Assembly (NCBI RefSeq): GCF_003063295.1
Contig: NZ_MUXF01000002.1
Span: forward strand, 1-49,856
Origin: Arcobacter lacus
GTDB lineage: Bacteria; Campylobacterota; Campylobacteria; Campylobacterales; Arcobacteraceae
DNA: 49,856 bases
Direction of reading: 5' to 3'
Every line of letters begins with the position of its first letter. Position 1 is the stretch's first letter. This document shows, piece after piece, positions 18,765 to 27,892 of this stretch. Under the pieces are notes generated by a model that was not told where the DNA came from, searched no databases, and worked only from the letters and a program-made list of their open reading frames with translations. The position numbers and the translations under genes were made by a program.

Positions 18765-19832
18765 TTGCTTTTATATATACATATTCCATTTTGCGATAGT
18801 AAATGTTTTTATTGTGCGTTTAACTCATATACAGATAAATTTAGTTTAAAAAACGATTATATGAAAGCTTTAAAAATACAATTAAAAAACAACATAGAAA
18901 AATATGCAAAAAATAAAAAAATAGAAACTGTTTTTATAGGAGGGGGAACACCTTCTACTATAAAAGCTTCTGAATACAAAGAGATTTTTGAAATAATAAA
19001 TCCATATTTAGAAGAAAAAGTTGAAATAACAACGGAAGCAAATCCAAATTCTGCTTCATTTGAATGGTTAGAAACTATGAAAAGCCTTGGTGTAAGCCGT
19101 GTGAGCTTTGGAGTTCAAAGTTTTCAAAATGAAAAATTAAAATTTTTAGGAAGAAGTCATAATAGTAATAGTGCTATTAAAGCTATACAAAATGCTTCGA
19201 AGATTGGTTTTAAAGAGATAAATTGTGATATTATTTATGGTGTTAAGAATGATACATTAAATAGTATAAAAGAAGATTTGGATATTGCTTTTTCACTTCC
19301 AATTACGCATATAAGTGCATATTCATTGACAATTGAAGAAGGAACAAAATTTTTTAAACTTGATAAAAATAGTGTAAAAATTGATGATGAGGATTTATCT
19401 TATGAAATATTTGATTATTTTTCAAAAAACGGATTTACTCAATATGAAATATCAAATTTTTCAAAAAATAAAAATTCTCAATCAAAACATAACTATGGAT
19501 ATTGGCAACATAAAGAGTATTTAGGCGTTGGAGCTGGTGCAGTTGGATATATAAATAAAAGAAGAGAATATCCTTTAAAAAATCTTGAAGAGTACATAAA
19601 AAATCCTTTATTTGTTGAGATTGAAGAAATAGATGAAGATGATATAAAAGTAGAAAAAGTTTTATTAGGATTTCGATGTTTAAATGGTGTAGAATTAGAA
19701 CTTTTTGATGAAAAAGAACTAAAAAAAATAGATGAACTAATTAGTTACGAAAAAGTTTACATAGAGAATAATAAGGTTTTTAATAAAAACTTTTTATTAG
19801 CTGATGAATTAGCTTTATATATTTTAGATTAA
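18765..19832 (+). CDS. hemW: Heme chaperone HemW (HemN-like radical SAM protein)
   Basis: A 355-residue radical SAM protein with HIPFCDSKCFYCAF. The cluster cysteines are C10, C14 and C17, followed directly by AF as in HemW/HemN. It also has GGGTPS (55-60) and the LGVSRVSFGVQSFQ stretch. It lacks the N-terminal extension of coproporphyrinogen dehydrogenase HemN, so HemW is the better call; HemW-type proteins bind and transfer heme. The start is TTG with AGGA upstream. It is divergent from nudH and followed by prmC. Confidence 0.88.
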   Translation: MLLYIHIPFCDSKCFYCAFNSYTDKFSLKNDYMKALKIQLKNNIEKYAKNKKIETVFIGGGTPSTIKASEYKEIFEIINPYLEEKVEITTEANPNSASFEWLETMKSLGVSRVSFGVQSFQNEKLKFLGRSHNSNSAIKAIQNASKIGFKEINCDIIYGVKNDTLNSIKEDLDIAFSLPITHISAYSLTIEEGTKFFKLDKNSVKIDDEDLSYEIFDYFSKNGFTQYEISNFSKNKNSQSKHNYGYWQHKEYLGVGAGAVGYINKRREYPLKNLEEYIKNPLFVEIEEIDEDDIKVEKVLLGFRCLNGVELELFDEKELKKIDELISYEKVYIENNKVFNKNFLLADELALYILD

Positions 19833-19840
19833 TTTTATAA

Positions 19841-19846
19841 TATAAT
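19841..19846 (+). promoter_or_regulatory. Candidate -10 box of prmC
   Basis: TATAAT inside a TATAATATAAT-like run between the hemW stop and the prmC start. It suggests prmC has its own promoter in addition to any readthrough. Confidence 0.4.
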
Positions 19847-19874
19847 CCAAACTTTTAAAAGGTAAAAAATTTAG

Positions 19875-20708
19875 ATGATAATAAAAGATGCAGTAAGAAA
19901 ATATTCAAATGAACTAAAACTTGTAACTCATATTCCTTCAAAAGAAGTTGAAATATTAATAATGTATTTATTGGATAAAAATGTTATTTGGCTTCACTTA
20001 AACTATAATAGTGAATTTTCAAAAATAAAAGAGCTTGAAAATTTAGTAAAAAAAAGAGCTACTAATTATCCTTTAGAATATATTATTGGTAAAGCTTCTT
20101 TTTACGGAGAGCAGTTTTTAGTAAAAGAAGGTGTTTTAATACCAAGACCTGAAACAGAGATTTTAGTTGAAAATGCAGTTGAAATCTTAAAAGATAAAAA
20201 AGAGCCTATAAAGGTTTTAGAAATTGGAACTGGAAGTGGAATAATATCTGTAATGCTTGCTATGTTAATTGAAAATATAAAAATTATTGCAGTTGATATA
20301 AATCCAAAAGCAATAGAACTTGCAAAAGAGAATGCTATAAAACATAATGTTTTAGAAAAAATAGATTTTAGACTTAGTAATTTATATGAAAATGTAAATG
20401 AAGACGATATAAATCTAACAATTTCAAATCCACCATATATTGCAAATGATTATAAACTACCTTTAAATGTAAAGTTTGAACCATCAAATGCACTTTTTGG
20501 TGGAAGTTTAGGTGATGAACTTTTAAAAGATATCATAAAACAAACAAATGATAAAAAAATCCCATATTTACTTTGTGAAATGGGATATGACCAGAAAAAA
20601 AGTTTAGAAGAGTATTTTAAACAATTTAATGTTGAATTTTATAATTTTTATAAAGATTACGAAAATTTTGATAGAGGATTTACTCTAAAATTTAAAAATA
20701 AGGAATAA
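19875..20708 (+). CDS. prmC: Peptide chain release factor N5-glutamine methyltransferase
   Basis: Methylates the Gln of the GGQ motif in RF1 and RF2. The 277-residue protein has a helical N-terminal release-factor-binding domain, then an AdoMet-binding fold. GTGSGI is at 118-123, the acidic loop end is DIN (141-143), and the substrate-Gln motif NPPY is at 185-188. The stretch LIPRPETEILVE is also typical. ATG start. The M3 peptidase gene begins three bases after its stop. Confidence 0.94.
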   Translation: MIIKDAVRKYSNELKLVTHIPSKEVEILIMYLLDKNVIWLHLNYNSEFSKIKELENLVKKRATNYPLEYIIGKASFYGEQFLVKEGVLIPRPETEILVENAVEILKDKKEPIKVLEIGTGSGIISVMLAMLIENIKIIAVDINPKAIELAKENAIKHNVLEKIDFRLSNLYENVNEDDINLTISNPPYIANDYKLPLNVKFEPSNALFGGSLGDELLKDIIKQTNDKKIPYLLCEMGYDQKKSLEEYFKQFNVEFYNFYKDYENFDRGFTLKFKNKE

Positions 20709-20710
20709 AA

Positions 20711-22681
20711 ATGTCATTCAAAGATTTTAATTTAGATAATTTAGAAAATAGTAAAGAAATTTTAGAAAAACTTTTAGATGAAAAAAGAGTATTAATAAAT
20801 GAGTTATTAAATTTAGAAAATAAAACTTACAAAAATTTTGTTTTACCATTTCAAGAAATAGGGGAGAGCATAAATGAATTTTTGACTCCAATCTTTCATA
20901 TTGATTCTGTTAAGAACTCAGAAATAACTACAAAAGTGTATGAAGAATGCCTTCCAATTATCTCAAAATATGAAACTGAGATTTCTCAAAATGAAAATAT
21001 TTATTTATCTTTAAAAGATATACAGTCTAATGAAAAAAGTATATTAAATAATATACAAAATAAAGTATTGGAAAATGAAACAAGAGACTTTGAATTATCA
21101 GGTTGTAATCTAGAAAATAATAAAAAGAAAAGACTTGAAGAGATAAATTTGAAGCTTAGTGAACTTTCTCATAAATTTTCTCAAAACCTTTTAAATGCAA
21201 CAAATGCTTTTGAAATGATAATTACTGATTTTGAAGATGTAAAAGAGATACCTCAATCAGATTTAGAGTTAGCAAAATTTGAAGAAGATGGAATTACAAA
21301 ATATAAGTTTACACTTCAAATGCCTTCTTATTTAGCTTATATAACTTATGGAACTAACAGAAAAAGAAGAGAGGAAATTTATAAAGCTTATTGTACAAAA
21401 GCACCAGAAAATGGAAAAATTATAGAACAAATTTTAGCTTTAAAAGATGAAAAAGTAAAAATACTTGGATTTGAAAATTATGCACAATATTCTCTTGCAA
21501 CTAAAATGGCAAAAACAGAAGATGATGTAATCTCATTTTTAGAAGAGTTAGGAAATAAAGCTAAGAAAAAAGCAAAAGAAGAGCTTGAAGAGATAAAAGA
21601 AATAGCTTTAAAAGATGGAATAACTGATTTTAGATCAAGTGATATGGCATATTATTCAGAAAAATTGAAAAAAGCTCAATATGACTTAGATGAAGAGTAT
21701 TATAGACCATATTTTGAGCAACAATCAGTTTTAAATGGTTTTTTTGATTTTTTACATCAAATGTTTAATATTAAATTTACAAAAACTCAAACTAAAGCTT
21801 GGGATGAAAAGGTAAAAGTTTATGATTTAAGCGAAGATGGAAAAACTATTGCAAGAATTTATATAGATTTAGAAGCTAGAAAAGATAAAAGAGGTGGTGC
21901 TTGGATGAATAACTGGCATTCACATTTTAGAAATTCAAATGGAGAGATAAATCTTCCAACAGCTTATATTGTAGGGAATTTCCCTCAATCTACAAAAGAG
22001 ATAGCTTCACTTTTAAGACACTCTGATGTTGTAACACTTTTTCATGAAATGGGACATGCGCTTCATCATTTATTGAGTAAAATAGAAGAACCATTTGTTA
22101 GTGGAATTTCTGGTGTTGCATGGGATACAGTTGAATTTCCATCACAATTTTTAGAATATTTCTCATATGACAAAGATGTTTTAAAACTATTTGCAAAACA
22201 TTATCAAACAGGTGAAGTTTTAGACGATGAAGCGATAGATAGAATAATTAAAGCCAAAAACTTCCAATCATCACTTGCAACTGTTAGGCAAGTTGAATTT
22301 GCATTGTTTGACTTTAAACTATATCAAAAGTTATACAAAACGGAAGATGAAATACAATCTTTACTTGATACAATTAGAGAAGAATTTGCTGCAATTATTC
22401 CACCAAAATATAATAAATTTCAAAATGGTTTTTCTCATATATTTTCTGGTGGATATAGTGCAGGATATTACTCATATAAATGGGCAGAAGTACTAAGTGC
22501 AGATGCTTTTTATATGTTTATTGACTCTGGAAATATATTCAATAAAGAGTTAGGAATTAAGTATAGAGATACTATTTTAAGTCAAGGTGGTTCATACGAT
22601 ATGGATAAACTATTTTTTGATTTTGCAAAAAGAGAACCAAGTATAGATTCTTTATTGAAAATTGAGGGAATTATTAGCTAA
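20711..22681 (+). CDS. M3 family oligopeptidase (oligopeptidase A/PrlC-like)
   Basis: A 656-residue cytoplasmic zinc metallopeptidase that degrades short peptides. The zinc motif is HEMGH (H445-H449), followed by ALHH. The conserved GGAWMNNW and FSGGYSAGYYSYKWAEVLSAD stretches (the latter in two parts around residues 578-597) are typical of the oligopeptidase A/thimet branch. No signal peptide. ATG with AAGGA upstream. It follows prmC closely and probably shares its transcript. Confidence 0.93.
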   Translation: MSFKDFNLDNLENSKEILEKLLDEKRVLINELLNLENKTYKNFVLPFQEIGESINEFLTPIFHIDSVKNSEITTKVYEECLPIISKYETEISQNENIYLSLKDIQSNEKSILNNIQNKVLENETRDFELSGCNLENNKKKRLEEINLKLSELSHKFSQNLLNATNAFEMIITDFEDVKEIPQSDLELAKFEEDGITKYKFTLQMPSYLAYITYGTNRKRREEIYKAYCTKAPENGKIIEQILALKDEKVKILGFENYAQYSLATKMAKTEDDVISFLEELGNKAKKKAKEELEEIKEIALKDGITDFRSSDMAYYSEKLKKAQYDLDEEYYRPYFEQQSVLNGFFDFLHQMFNIKFTKTQTKAWDEKVKVYDLSEDGKTIARIYIDLEARKDKRGGAWMNNWHSHFRNSNGEINLPTAYIVGNFPQSTKEIASLLRHSDVVTLFHEMGHALHHLLSKIEEPFVSGISGVAWDTVEFPSQFLEYFSYDKDVLKLFAKHYQTGEVLDDEAIDRIIKAKNFQSSLATVRQVEFALFDFKLYQKLYKTEDEIQSLLDTIREEFAAIIPPKYNKFQNGFSHIFSGGYSAGYYSYKWAEVLSADAFYMFIDSGNIFNKELGIKYRDTILSQGGSYDMDKLFFDFAKREPSIDSLLKIEGIIS

Positions 22682-22733
22682 ATTTTGCAATAATACGATT
22701 TTAATATATATAACTAATAAGGATTTAATAACT

Positions 22734-23216
22734 ATGACAAATGCAGAAACAATAACAAAACTAAATAATGCTTTAACTACTCTAATTAAGGCTTATGAAG
22801 AACTTCAAGAAGAAAATAGTGGATTAAAAGGGAAAATATCTGAATTAGAAGAAAAAGTTTTAGAATTAGAGTTGTCAAATGAGGATTTAGAAAAAGATAT
22901 AAATCAATTAAAAGGTCATACAGAAGAAGATAAATCTAATTTATCTTCAATATTAGGGAAAATTGAAAATATTTTAAATAGAAAAGTGGAAACAACTTCA
23001 ACTAATGTGCCAACAAGTTCTTTTGATTTTGATTCCAAAGAAGATGAAATAAAAGAAGAACAAGTAGAAGAGAAGAAAGAAGAAGAACAAAATATTTTAA
23101 ATTTGGATACTAATTCTTTTGCAAATGTTTTACAACAAAAAGATGAAAAGAAAGAAGAGTCAAATAAACTTGATTTAAGTAGAATGTCTTCTTTATTAAA
23201 TGGTTTTAATCATTAA
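22734..23216 (+). CDS. Coiled-coil hypothetical protein
   Basis: A 160-residue acidic protein. Residues about 5-75 have a heptad pattern rich in Leu and Glu (ELEEKVLELELSNEDLEKD), and the middle is a low-complexity Glu/Lys tract (about 105-120). It ends with SRMSSLLNGFNH. I choose the ATG at 22734-22736, preceded by AAGGA, over a start inside the upstream peptidase gene that would add 24 unlikely residues. The shape recalls small division or scaffolding coiled coils, but no family is recognised. The 92-residue gene follows after 16 bases. Confidence 0.7.
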   Translation: MTNAETITKLNNALTTLIKAYEELQEENSGLKGKISELEEKVLELELSNEDLEKDINQLKGHTEEDKSNLSSILGKIENILNRKVETTSTNVPTSSFDFDSKEDEIKEEQVEEKKEEEQNILNLDTNSFANVLQQKDEKKEESNKLDLSRMSSLLNGFNH

Positions 23217-23232
23217 TTAAAAAGAGAATTAT

Positions 23233-23511
23233 ATGATTGTGTCTATTGATAAGAATTATGTATTTAACCTTTTTGGAGCTAATAATTTTTCTTCTTTAGA
23301 GACAATTATTGATAATATGGCACCTTCTCTTGTAGAATATCATTTATCAAGCTTTTGTGAAGATAATAGTGATACAATTTATTTTAATAAAAGAGATGTT
23401 GAAAAATCCTTTTTAGCTGGAGACTATACTTTATATTTAGACTATAGTGAAAATTTGTATTTAGAACTAATAGAATCAGATATTGATGAGATGACTCAAT
23501 CTTTTTGGTAA
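23233..23511 (+). CDS. Hypothetical protein, 92 residues
   Basis: A small acidic, soluble-looking protein starting MIVSIDKNYVFNLFG, with no signal peptide, membrane segment, cysteine cluster or recognised motif. It is short but has normal codon use and lies 16 bases after the coiled-coil gene on the same strand, so the pair may act together. It ends 5 bases before the opposing cbiX stop. Function unknown. Confidence 0.65.
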   Translation: MIVSIDKNYVFNLFGANNFSSLETIIDNMAPSLVEYHLSSFCEDNSDTIYFNKRDVEKSFLAGDYTLYLDYSENLYLELIESDIDEMTQSFW

Positions 23512-23516
23512 AAGAA

Positions 23517-23861
23517 TTAAGAGTTTGAAAGAATTAAATCCTCTACACCATTGCATAAACCAAAATGTGGTAAAACAATAAATTCTATATCTTTGTGGTT
23601 AGTTTTAAATTCTTTTATAATATTTGGAATATCTACTAAAACATGTTTTCCTGCAGCTAAGAAATAAGGGAATATTTTGATTTTTTTATATTCTTTTTCA
23701 ACAAGTTCTTTTAAAACATCGTAGAATGATGGTTCGCTTAATTCTAAAAAAGCATAAAATGTATTTTCATTTTTGTTTTTTATTTTGTTTGAAATTTCTA
23801 TGATTTCATCATTTGAACTTTTTATTTTACTACCATGTGCTACAATTATTAAAGCTTCCAT
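23517..23861 (-). CDS. Small CbiX/SirB-like chelatase
   Basis: A 114-residue protein of the small CbiX (sirohydrochlorin chelatase) family, which inserts cobalt, iron or nickel into sirohydrochlorin. The N-terminal metal-site His is in VAHGSK (H9). The C-terminal FPYFLAAGKHVLVDIP carries the second conserved His, and LPHFG follows. As a single-domain form it should work as a homodimer. The ATG at 23859-23861, with GGAGA upstream, is the right start; a longer reading into xerH adds 26 unrelated residues. It starts right after the xerH stop. Confidence 0.85.
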   Translation of the reverse strand: MEALIIVAHGSKIKSSNDEIIEISNKIKNKNENTFYAFLELSEPSFYDVLKELVEKEYKKIKIFPYFLAAGKHVLVDIPNIIKEFKTNHKDIEFIVLPHFGLCNGVEDLILSNS

Positions 23862-23862
23862 T

Positions 23863-24915
23863 TTAAAATATCTCCGTAGTTTTTTTGAGTCTTTCTTTAT
23901 CAAAGTGAGTATAAATTCTACTTGTATTAATATCAGCATGTCCTAAAGCTTCTTGAACAAGTATCAAATCATGGTGTTTTTGGTATAAAAGTGTTGCAAA
24001 TGAGTGCCTTAACATATGAGCTCCATTTTTCTCTTTTCTTATTCCTGCACTGATTAAAATATTTTCAACAACTCTGCTAATATAAGCTTGAGTTAATCTT
24101 TCACCTTTTTGGTTGCAAACTAATAAATCACTATTGCAAACTCTCATATCTAACCAATTTTGTAGCTCTTTTTCAATAATAGAACTTTTTATCATAACAA
24201 CTCTAGGTTTATTTCCTTTCCCTTTTATTTGAAGCATATAAACATTCTCTTCTTTGAAAATATCTTTTATTCTTAAATTTAAAATCTCACTAACCCTAAT
24301 ACCAGTATAAATGATAATTTTAATTATAAGTCTATTTCTAAAACCTGTATTATCTGTAAATTCAAAATCATCAATTGCTTTTAAAAATCTATCAATTTCA
24401 TCTTTATTCATAAAAGAGGGTAGTTTAGTTCCACTTTTTCCACTCAAACCTCCCCAATTCTTTAGTTCAATTTTAAATAGATATGAACTTCCATCTTCAT
24501 TTTGATTTTGTTTATCTATATAAGAAAAGAAAGATAGTAGGGCAATTCGATGATTTTTTTTAGAAGCATCTGATAATGAACTAGTTTCACTAGCTAAAAA
24601 ATCACTTAACAACTCTTCATCTATCTCTTTCATAGAAGCAAGACCTAAGTTAATTAAGAAATTGTATAGTTTAAATAGGGGGTTAAAATATGTGTTTACT
24701 CCAGCTAAACCTATATTTCTAGCTTCTTTTGCTATAAAAGCTAATTCATTAATAGACTTTGTTCCTTTTACTAATTGTTGAATTATTGAAGCTAATTTCT
24801 CTTTTTGTAATACTTGTCTATTTGAAAGAGTTGTAAGTTTATTACGAATAAATCTTTCAAGCCAGAAAAGCAATGTATCATTAAAATTGTTTTTAAAATC
24901 TAACTCATATCTCAT
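23863..24915 (-). CDS. xerH: XerH-type tyrosine recombinase
   Basis: The single-subunit recombinase that resolves chromosome dimers at difH in Campylobacterota. The 350-residue protein has an N-terminal core-binding domain (about 10-135) and a catalytic domain with the full set of residues. These are R207 (TGIRVSEIL), a Lys in the KGKGNKPR turn, H300 and R303 (HMLRHSFATLL), H326 (LGHADINTS) and the nucleophile Y335. It is longer than E. coli XerC/D (about 298), as expected for XerH. A candidate difH lies just upstream. Surrounding genes are housekeeping, so it is not a phage integrase. Confidence 0.92.
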   Translation of the reverse strand: MRYELDFKNNFNDTLLFWLERFIRNKLTTLSNRQVLQKEKLASIIQQLVKGTKSINELAFIAKEARNIGLAGVNTYFNPLFKLYNFLINLGLASMKEIDEELLSDFLASETSSLSDASKKNHRIALLSFFSYIDKQNQNEDGSSYLFKIELKNWGGLSGKSGTKLPSFMNKDEIDRFLKAIDDFEFTDNTGFRNRLIIKIIIYTGIRVSEILNLRIKDIFKEENVYMLQIKGKGNKPRVVMIKSSIIEKELQNWLDMRVCNSDLLVCNQKGERLTQAYISRVVENILISAGIRKEKNGAHMLRHSFATLLYQKHHDLILVQEALGHADINTSRIYTHFDKERLKKTTEIF

Positions 24916-24964
24916 GTATTATCCAATTAACTAATTTTGAAGTATTCTAGCAAAACAAATATTA

Positions 24965-24997
24965 ATTAGTATTGAAAACTATAATTTTCAAATAAAA
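24965..24997. other. Candidate difH recombination site
   Basis: Near-palindrome TTGAAAACTATAATTTTCAA at 24972-24991 (one mismatched pair) with flanking AGTA/AATA. It lies in the 108-base gap directly upstream of xerH. The arms GAAAA and TTTTC around a 6-base centre fit the difH layout of Campylobacterota as I remember it. It is neither followed by a T-run nor GC-rich, so it is a poor terminator. Confidence 0.6.
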
Positions 24998-25023
24998 TAC
25001 AATATCTATTGATACTTTCATAT

Positions 25024-26178
25024 TTAAGGTAACAAAACAGCAAATAAACCAAGTAATGGTAAAAATGAACAGATTTTATAAATTAAAACTACTCCATATA
25101 TATCTATAAAATATCCCAAAATTGCTGCACCAATTCCAGCTAATCCAAAAGCTATTCCAAAGAACAATCCTGAAATTGTCCCTACTTTTCCTGGAATAAG
25201 TTCTTGTGCATAAACTACAATAGCTGGAAAAGCAGAAGCTAACATAAATCCTATTATTGATAAAAATATCGTAGAAAGATAAATATCTACATAAGGTAAA
25301 GCTAATGTAAAAGGCACTATTCCAAAAATTGATGCGAAAATGATAGCTTTTCTACCAAATTTATCACCTAAAGGACCTCCAAATATAGTTCCTAAAGCTA
25401 CTGAAAATAAAAAATAGAACAAATGATATTGCGCCATTTCATCACTAATATTATATTGTTGAATTAAATAAAACATTAAATAGTTGCTAATACCTGACAT
25501 ATATAAAAATTTAGAGAACATTAAAATAAGTAAAATCATCAAAGCAAAACTTATTTTTTGTTTAGAAAGAGTTTGTTTTATTAATATAGTTTTATTTTTA
25601 ATACTTGCATGATAATTTTTATGCCAAGAACCAACATAAATCAAAATAGGAATAGATAAAAGTGCAATAATTGAGATATAAAAAATACTAGATTGACCAT
25701 TTGGTAATACCAGCCAAACTGCTATTAATGGACCAATAGCACTTCCTAAATTTCCACCTATTTGAAAAACTGATTGTGCTAATCCATATTTCTCACCAAA
25801 AGCTGCCATTCTTGCGATTCTTGAAGCTTCTGGATGAAATATAGATGAACCAATTCCAATTAAAATTGCTGAAACTAATATAAGATAATAATTTGTTGCA
25901 AAAGCTAAAGAAGTTAATCCTATAAAAGTACAAAACATAGAAAAAGCAATAGAATATGGTTTATGATATCTATCTGTAAAAAGCCCTACTAATGGCTGTA
26001 AAATCGATGCTGAAAGTTGATAAACTAATGTAATTAAACCAATTTGAGCAAAAGTAAGAGAAAAATCGTTTTTTAACATAGGATAAACTGCAATCATAAG
26101 TGATTGCATAGTATCATTTGTAAAATGACCGAAACTAACCAGTCCTAAAATCTTAGCTTTTGTATTTTTATTTTCCAC
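25024..26178 (-). CDS. MFS exporter, fosmidomycin-resistance (Fsr) family
   Basis: A 384-residue inner-membrane major facilitator protein with about 12 hydrophobic segments. The N-terminal HFTNDTMQSLMIAVYPMLK, the loop GLFTDRYHKP, and GIGSSIFHPEASRIARMA are close to the Fsr signature. This subfamily exports fosmidomycin and perhaps natural phosphonates or other small compounds. It starts with GTG; the ribosome site is weak. It lies 9 bases after the flavoprotein gene at the end of the chemotaxis run and may share that transcript. Confidence 0.88.
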   Translation of the reverse strand: MENKNTKAKILGLVSFGHFTNDTMQSLMIAVYPMLKNDFSLTFAQIGLITLVYQLSASILQPLVGLFTDRYHKPYSIAFSMFCTFIGLTSLAFATNYYLILVSAILIGIGSSIFHPEASRIARMAAFGEKYGLAQSVFQIGGNLGSAIGPLIAVWLVLPNGQSSIFYISIIALLSIPILIYVGSWHKNYHASIKNKTILIKQTLSKQKISFALMILLILMFSKFLYMSGISNYLMFYLIQQYNISDEMAQYHLFYFLFSVALGTIFGGPLGDKFGRKAIIFASIFGIVPFTLALPYVDIYLSTIFLSIIGFMLASAFPAIVVYAQELIPGKVGTISGLFFGIAFGLAGIGAAILGYFIDIYGVVLIYKICSFLPLLGLFAVLLP

Positions 26179-26187
26179 TTTATCTTT

Positions 26188-26781
26188 TTACTTTTTTAAT
26201 GAATTTATCAATAAATCCGCTAATTCTTTTAGTCTTTTTGCATAATCTTTAATTAAATCATTTGTAGGAATGATTACTTGCCAATCTAAAACTTGAGCTC
26301 CAATAGAAACTGAAACATCTTCCATCGAAATTTTAGTTGTATAAAAGCTATGATTCATAAAGTATTTAGTTGTATTGTAATTTATCAAAATAGATGTTTT
26401 TTTCAAGAAAGGATTTCTTAATATCGAATCAGCTTGTCCATAAGGCCAATATCTATATGCTATTAACCTACTTTCTACTTTTTCATGAACTTTATTTTTA
26501 TTAAATAAATCATTTCTATCTTCTAAAATGACATAAGCATCACCCTCTTCTATTTTGTCAAGTAAAGGATTCATATCATCTTTTATAACACATTTTACTG
26601 GTTCTTCACCTTTTATTTGTGTGCAACATCTACATTGCGTACAAGTTACTATCCTATAATCTTTAAATTTAATTCTTTCATTTTTTACATTCAAAGCATT
26701 AAAATAATTTGTAAAAAAAGTTACAATTCCTTCTATATCTTGATTATAACTCTCTGTACAATCTATTATTTTAATAAACAT
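26188..26781 (-). CDS. Flavodoxin-like protein with cysteine cluster (Isf-like)
   Basis: A 197-residue protein of the NADPH-dependent FMN reductase/iron-sulfur flavoprotein superfamily. After a first strand (FIKIIDCTES) it has CTQCRCC (C47, C50, C52, C53), then C64 in KCVIKDDM. This compact spacing before a DDM resembles the 4Fe-4S motif of Isf proteins. The typical phosphate-binding loop at the N-terminus is poorly conserved. The ATG at 26779-26781 sits one base after the cheB stop; an alternative start inside cheB is rejected. The redox partner is unknown. Confidence 0.7.
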   Translation of the reverse strand: MFIKIIDCTESYNQDIEGIVTFFTNYFNALNVKNERIKFKDYRIVTCTQCRCCTQIKGEEPVKCVIKDDMNPLLDKIEEGDAYVILEDRNDLFNKNKVHEKVESRLIAYRYWPYGQADSILRNPFLKKTSILINYNTTKYFMNHSFYTTKISMEDVSVSIGAQVLDWQVIIPTNDLIKDYAKRLKELADLLINSLKK

Positions 26782-26782
26782 A

Positions 26783-27862
26783 TTATTTGAGTTTTCCTTT
26801 TGAGAAATTAATAATATAATCAGCAATTTCATCTAAATGTACTATATCTTTTACAGCTCCTGCTTGTATCGCTTTCATAGGCATACCAAATACTACACAA
26901 CTTGCTTCATTTTGAGCAACTGTATATGCACCATTATCAAATAATTCTTTCATAGCTATTGTTCCATCATCTCCCATACCTGTCATCATAACAGCCATTG
27001 CTCCACCACCAACTGTATTATTAACTGATCTAAAAAGAACATCGACGCTTGGTTTATGTTGGCTTACTTTTTTTGTATCAAGCAATTTTGTTTTAAAATC
27101 ATTTCCATATTTTTCAATAGTTAAATGCATATTTCCTGGGGCTAAATAAGCGTGACCTTTTTCTAAAATCATTCCATCTTTTGCCTCACAAACTTCAACT
27201 TCAGAATTATCATTTAATCTATGAGCCAAAGAGTTCGAAAAACCATAAGGAATATGTTGTGTTAAAACAATTGGGGGTAATCCACTAGGAAGTTTTTTAA
27301 AAACTCTTAATAGTGATTCAACTCCACCTGTTGATGAACCAATTGCTATTACTTTTGCTCCTGGAAATTTTGCTGCTCTAAGAGGTATAACTTCGTCAGG
27401 ATGTACTTTATAATCAACATTATGTGTTGATTTATAAGTTGTAGGTTTTTTTATAGCAGGAGACTTTTTTAAAGTATATCTACTCAAAAGGAATGTCAAA
27501 TTCAATAAAGTATCTTTTATTCTAGCTTCAAAGTTTGACATAGGTTCACCAGAGTTTGGTTTAGGAATAAAACCTACTGCTCCATCATCAAAAATATCAT
27601 TTCCTCTAACACTTTCTCCAGAGATTACAACTGCTGGCATAGGATGAAGACGCATTAAATTTCTTAAAAATGTAACACCATCCATTTTAGGCATATTTAT
27701 ATCAATCGTTACTAAATCTGGTTCATATTCTTTAATTTTTTCTCTAGCATCATAGGCATCTGTTGCTACTGCTATTACTTCAAAGTCTTCAATAGAATTT
27801 ATCATATCTTTAATTATACTTCTCATTGAAGCAGAATCATCTATAACTAAAACTGTATACAT
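26783..27862 (-). CDS. cheB: Chemotaxis methylesterase CheB
   Basis: Removes methyl groups (and deamidates Gln) on chemoreceptors when phosphorylated. The 359-residue protein has an N-terminal receiver domain with D9/D10 and phosphoacceptor D54 in TIDINMPKMDG. The C-terminal esterase has the catalytic S177 (GSSTGG), H203 (TQHIPYG) and D299 (MTGMGDDG). In C. jejuni the CheB I remember lacks the receiver domain, so this full-length form differs. Encoded after cheD. Confidence 0.95.
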   Translation of the reverse strand: MYTVLVIDDSASMRSIIKDMINSIEDFEVIAVATDAYDAREKIKEYEPDLVTIDINMPKMDGVTFLRNLMRLHPMPAVVISGESVRGNDIFDDGAVGFIPKPNSGEPMSNFEARIKDTLLNLTFLLSRYTLKKSPAIKKPTTYKSTHNVDYKVHPDEVIPLRAAKFPGAKVIAIGSSTGGVESLLRVFKKLPSGLPPIVLTQHIPYGFSNSLAHRLNDNSEVEVCEAKDGMILEKGHAYLAPGNMHLTIEKYGNDFKTKLLDTKKVSQHKPSVDVLFRSVNNTVGGGAMAVMMTGMGDDGTIAMKELFDNGAYTVAQNEASCVVFGMPMKAIQAGAVKDIVHLDEIADYIINFSKGKLK

Positions 27863-27892
27863 ACCCTTTCCTATTTCTTTTTTAAAAGTTTT

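Noticed and set aside
23863-24915. Phage or island integrase
   Set aside because: Although a tyrosine recombinase, it sits among housekeeping genes, has XerH length and features, and has a difH-like site beside it.
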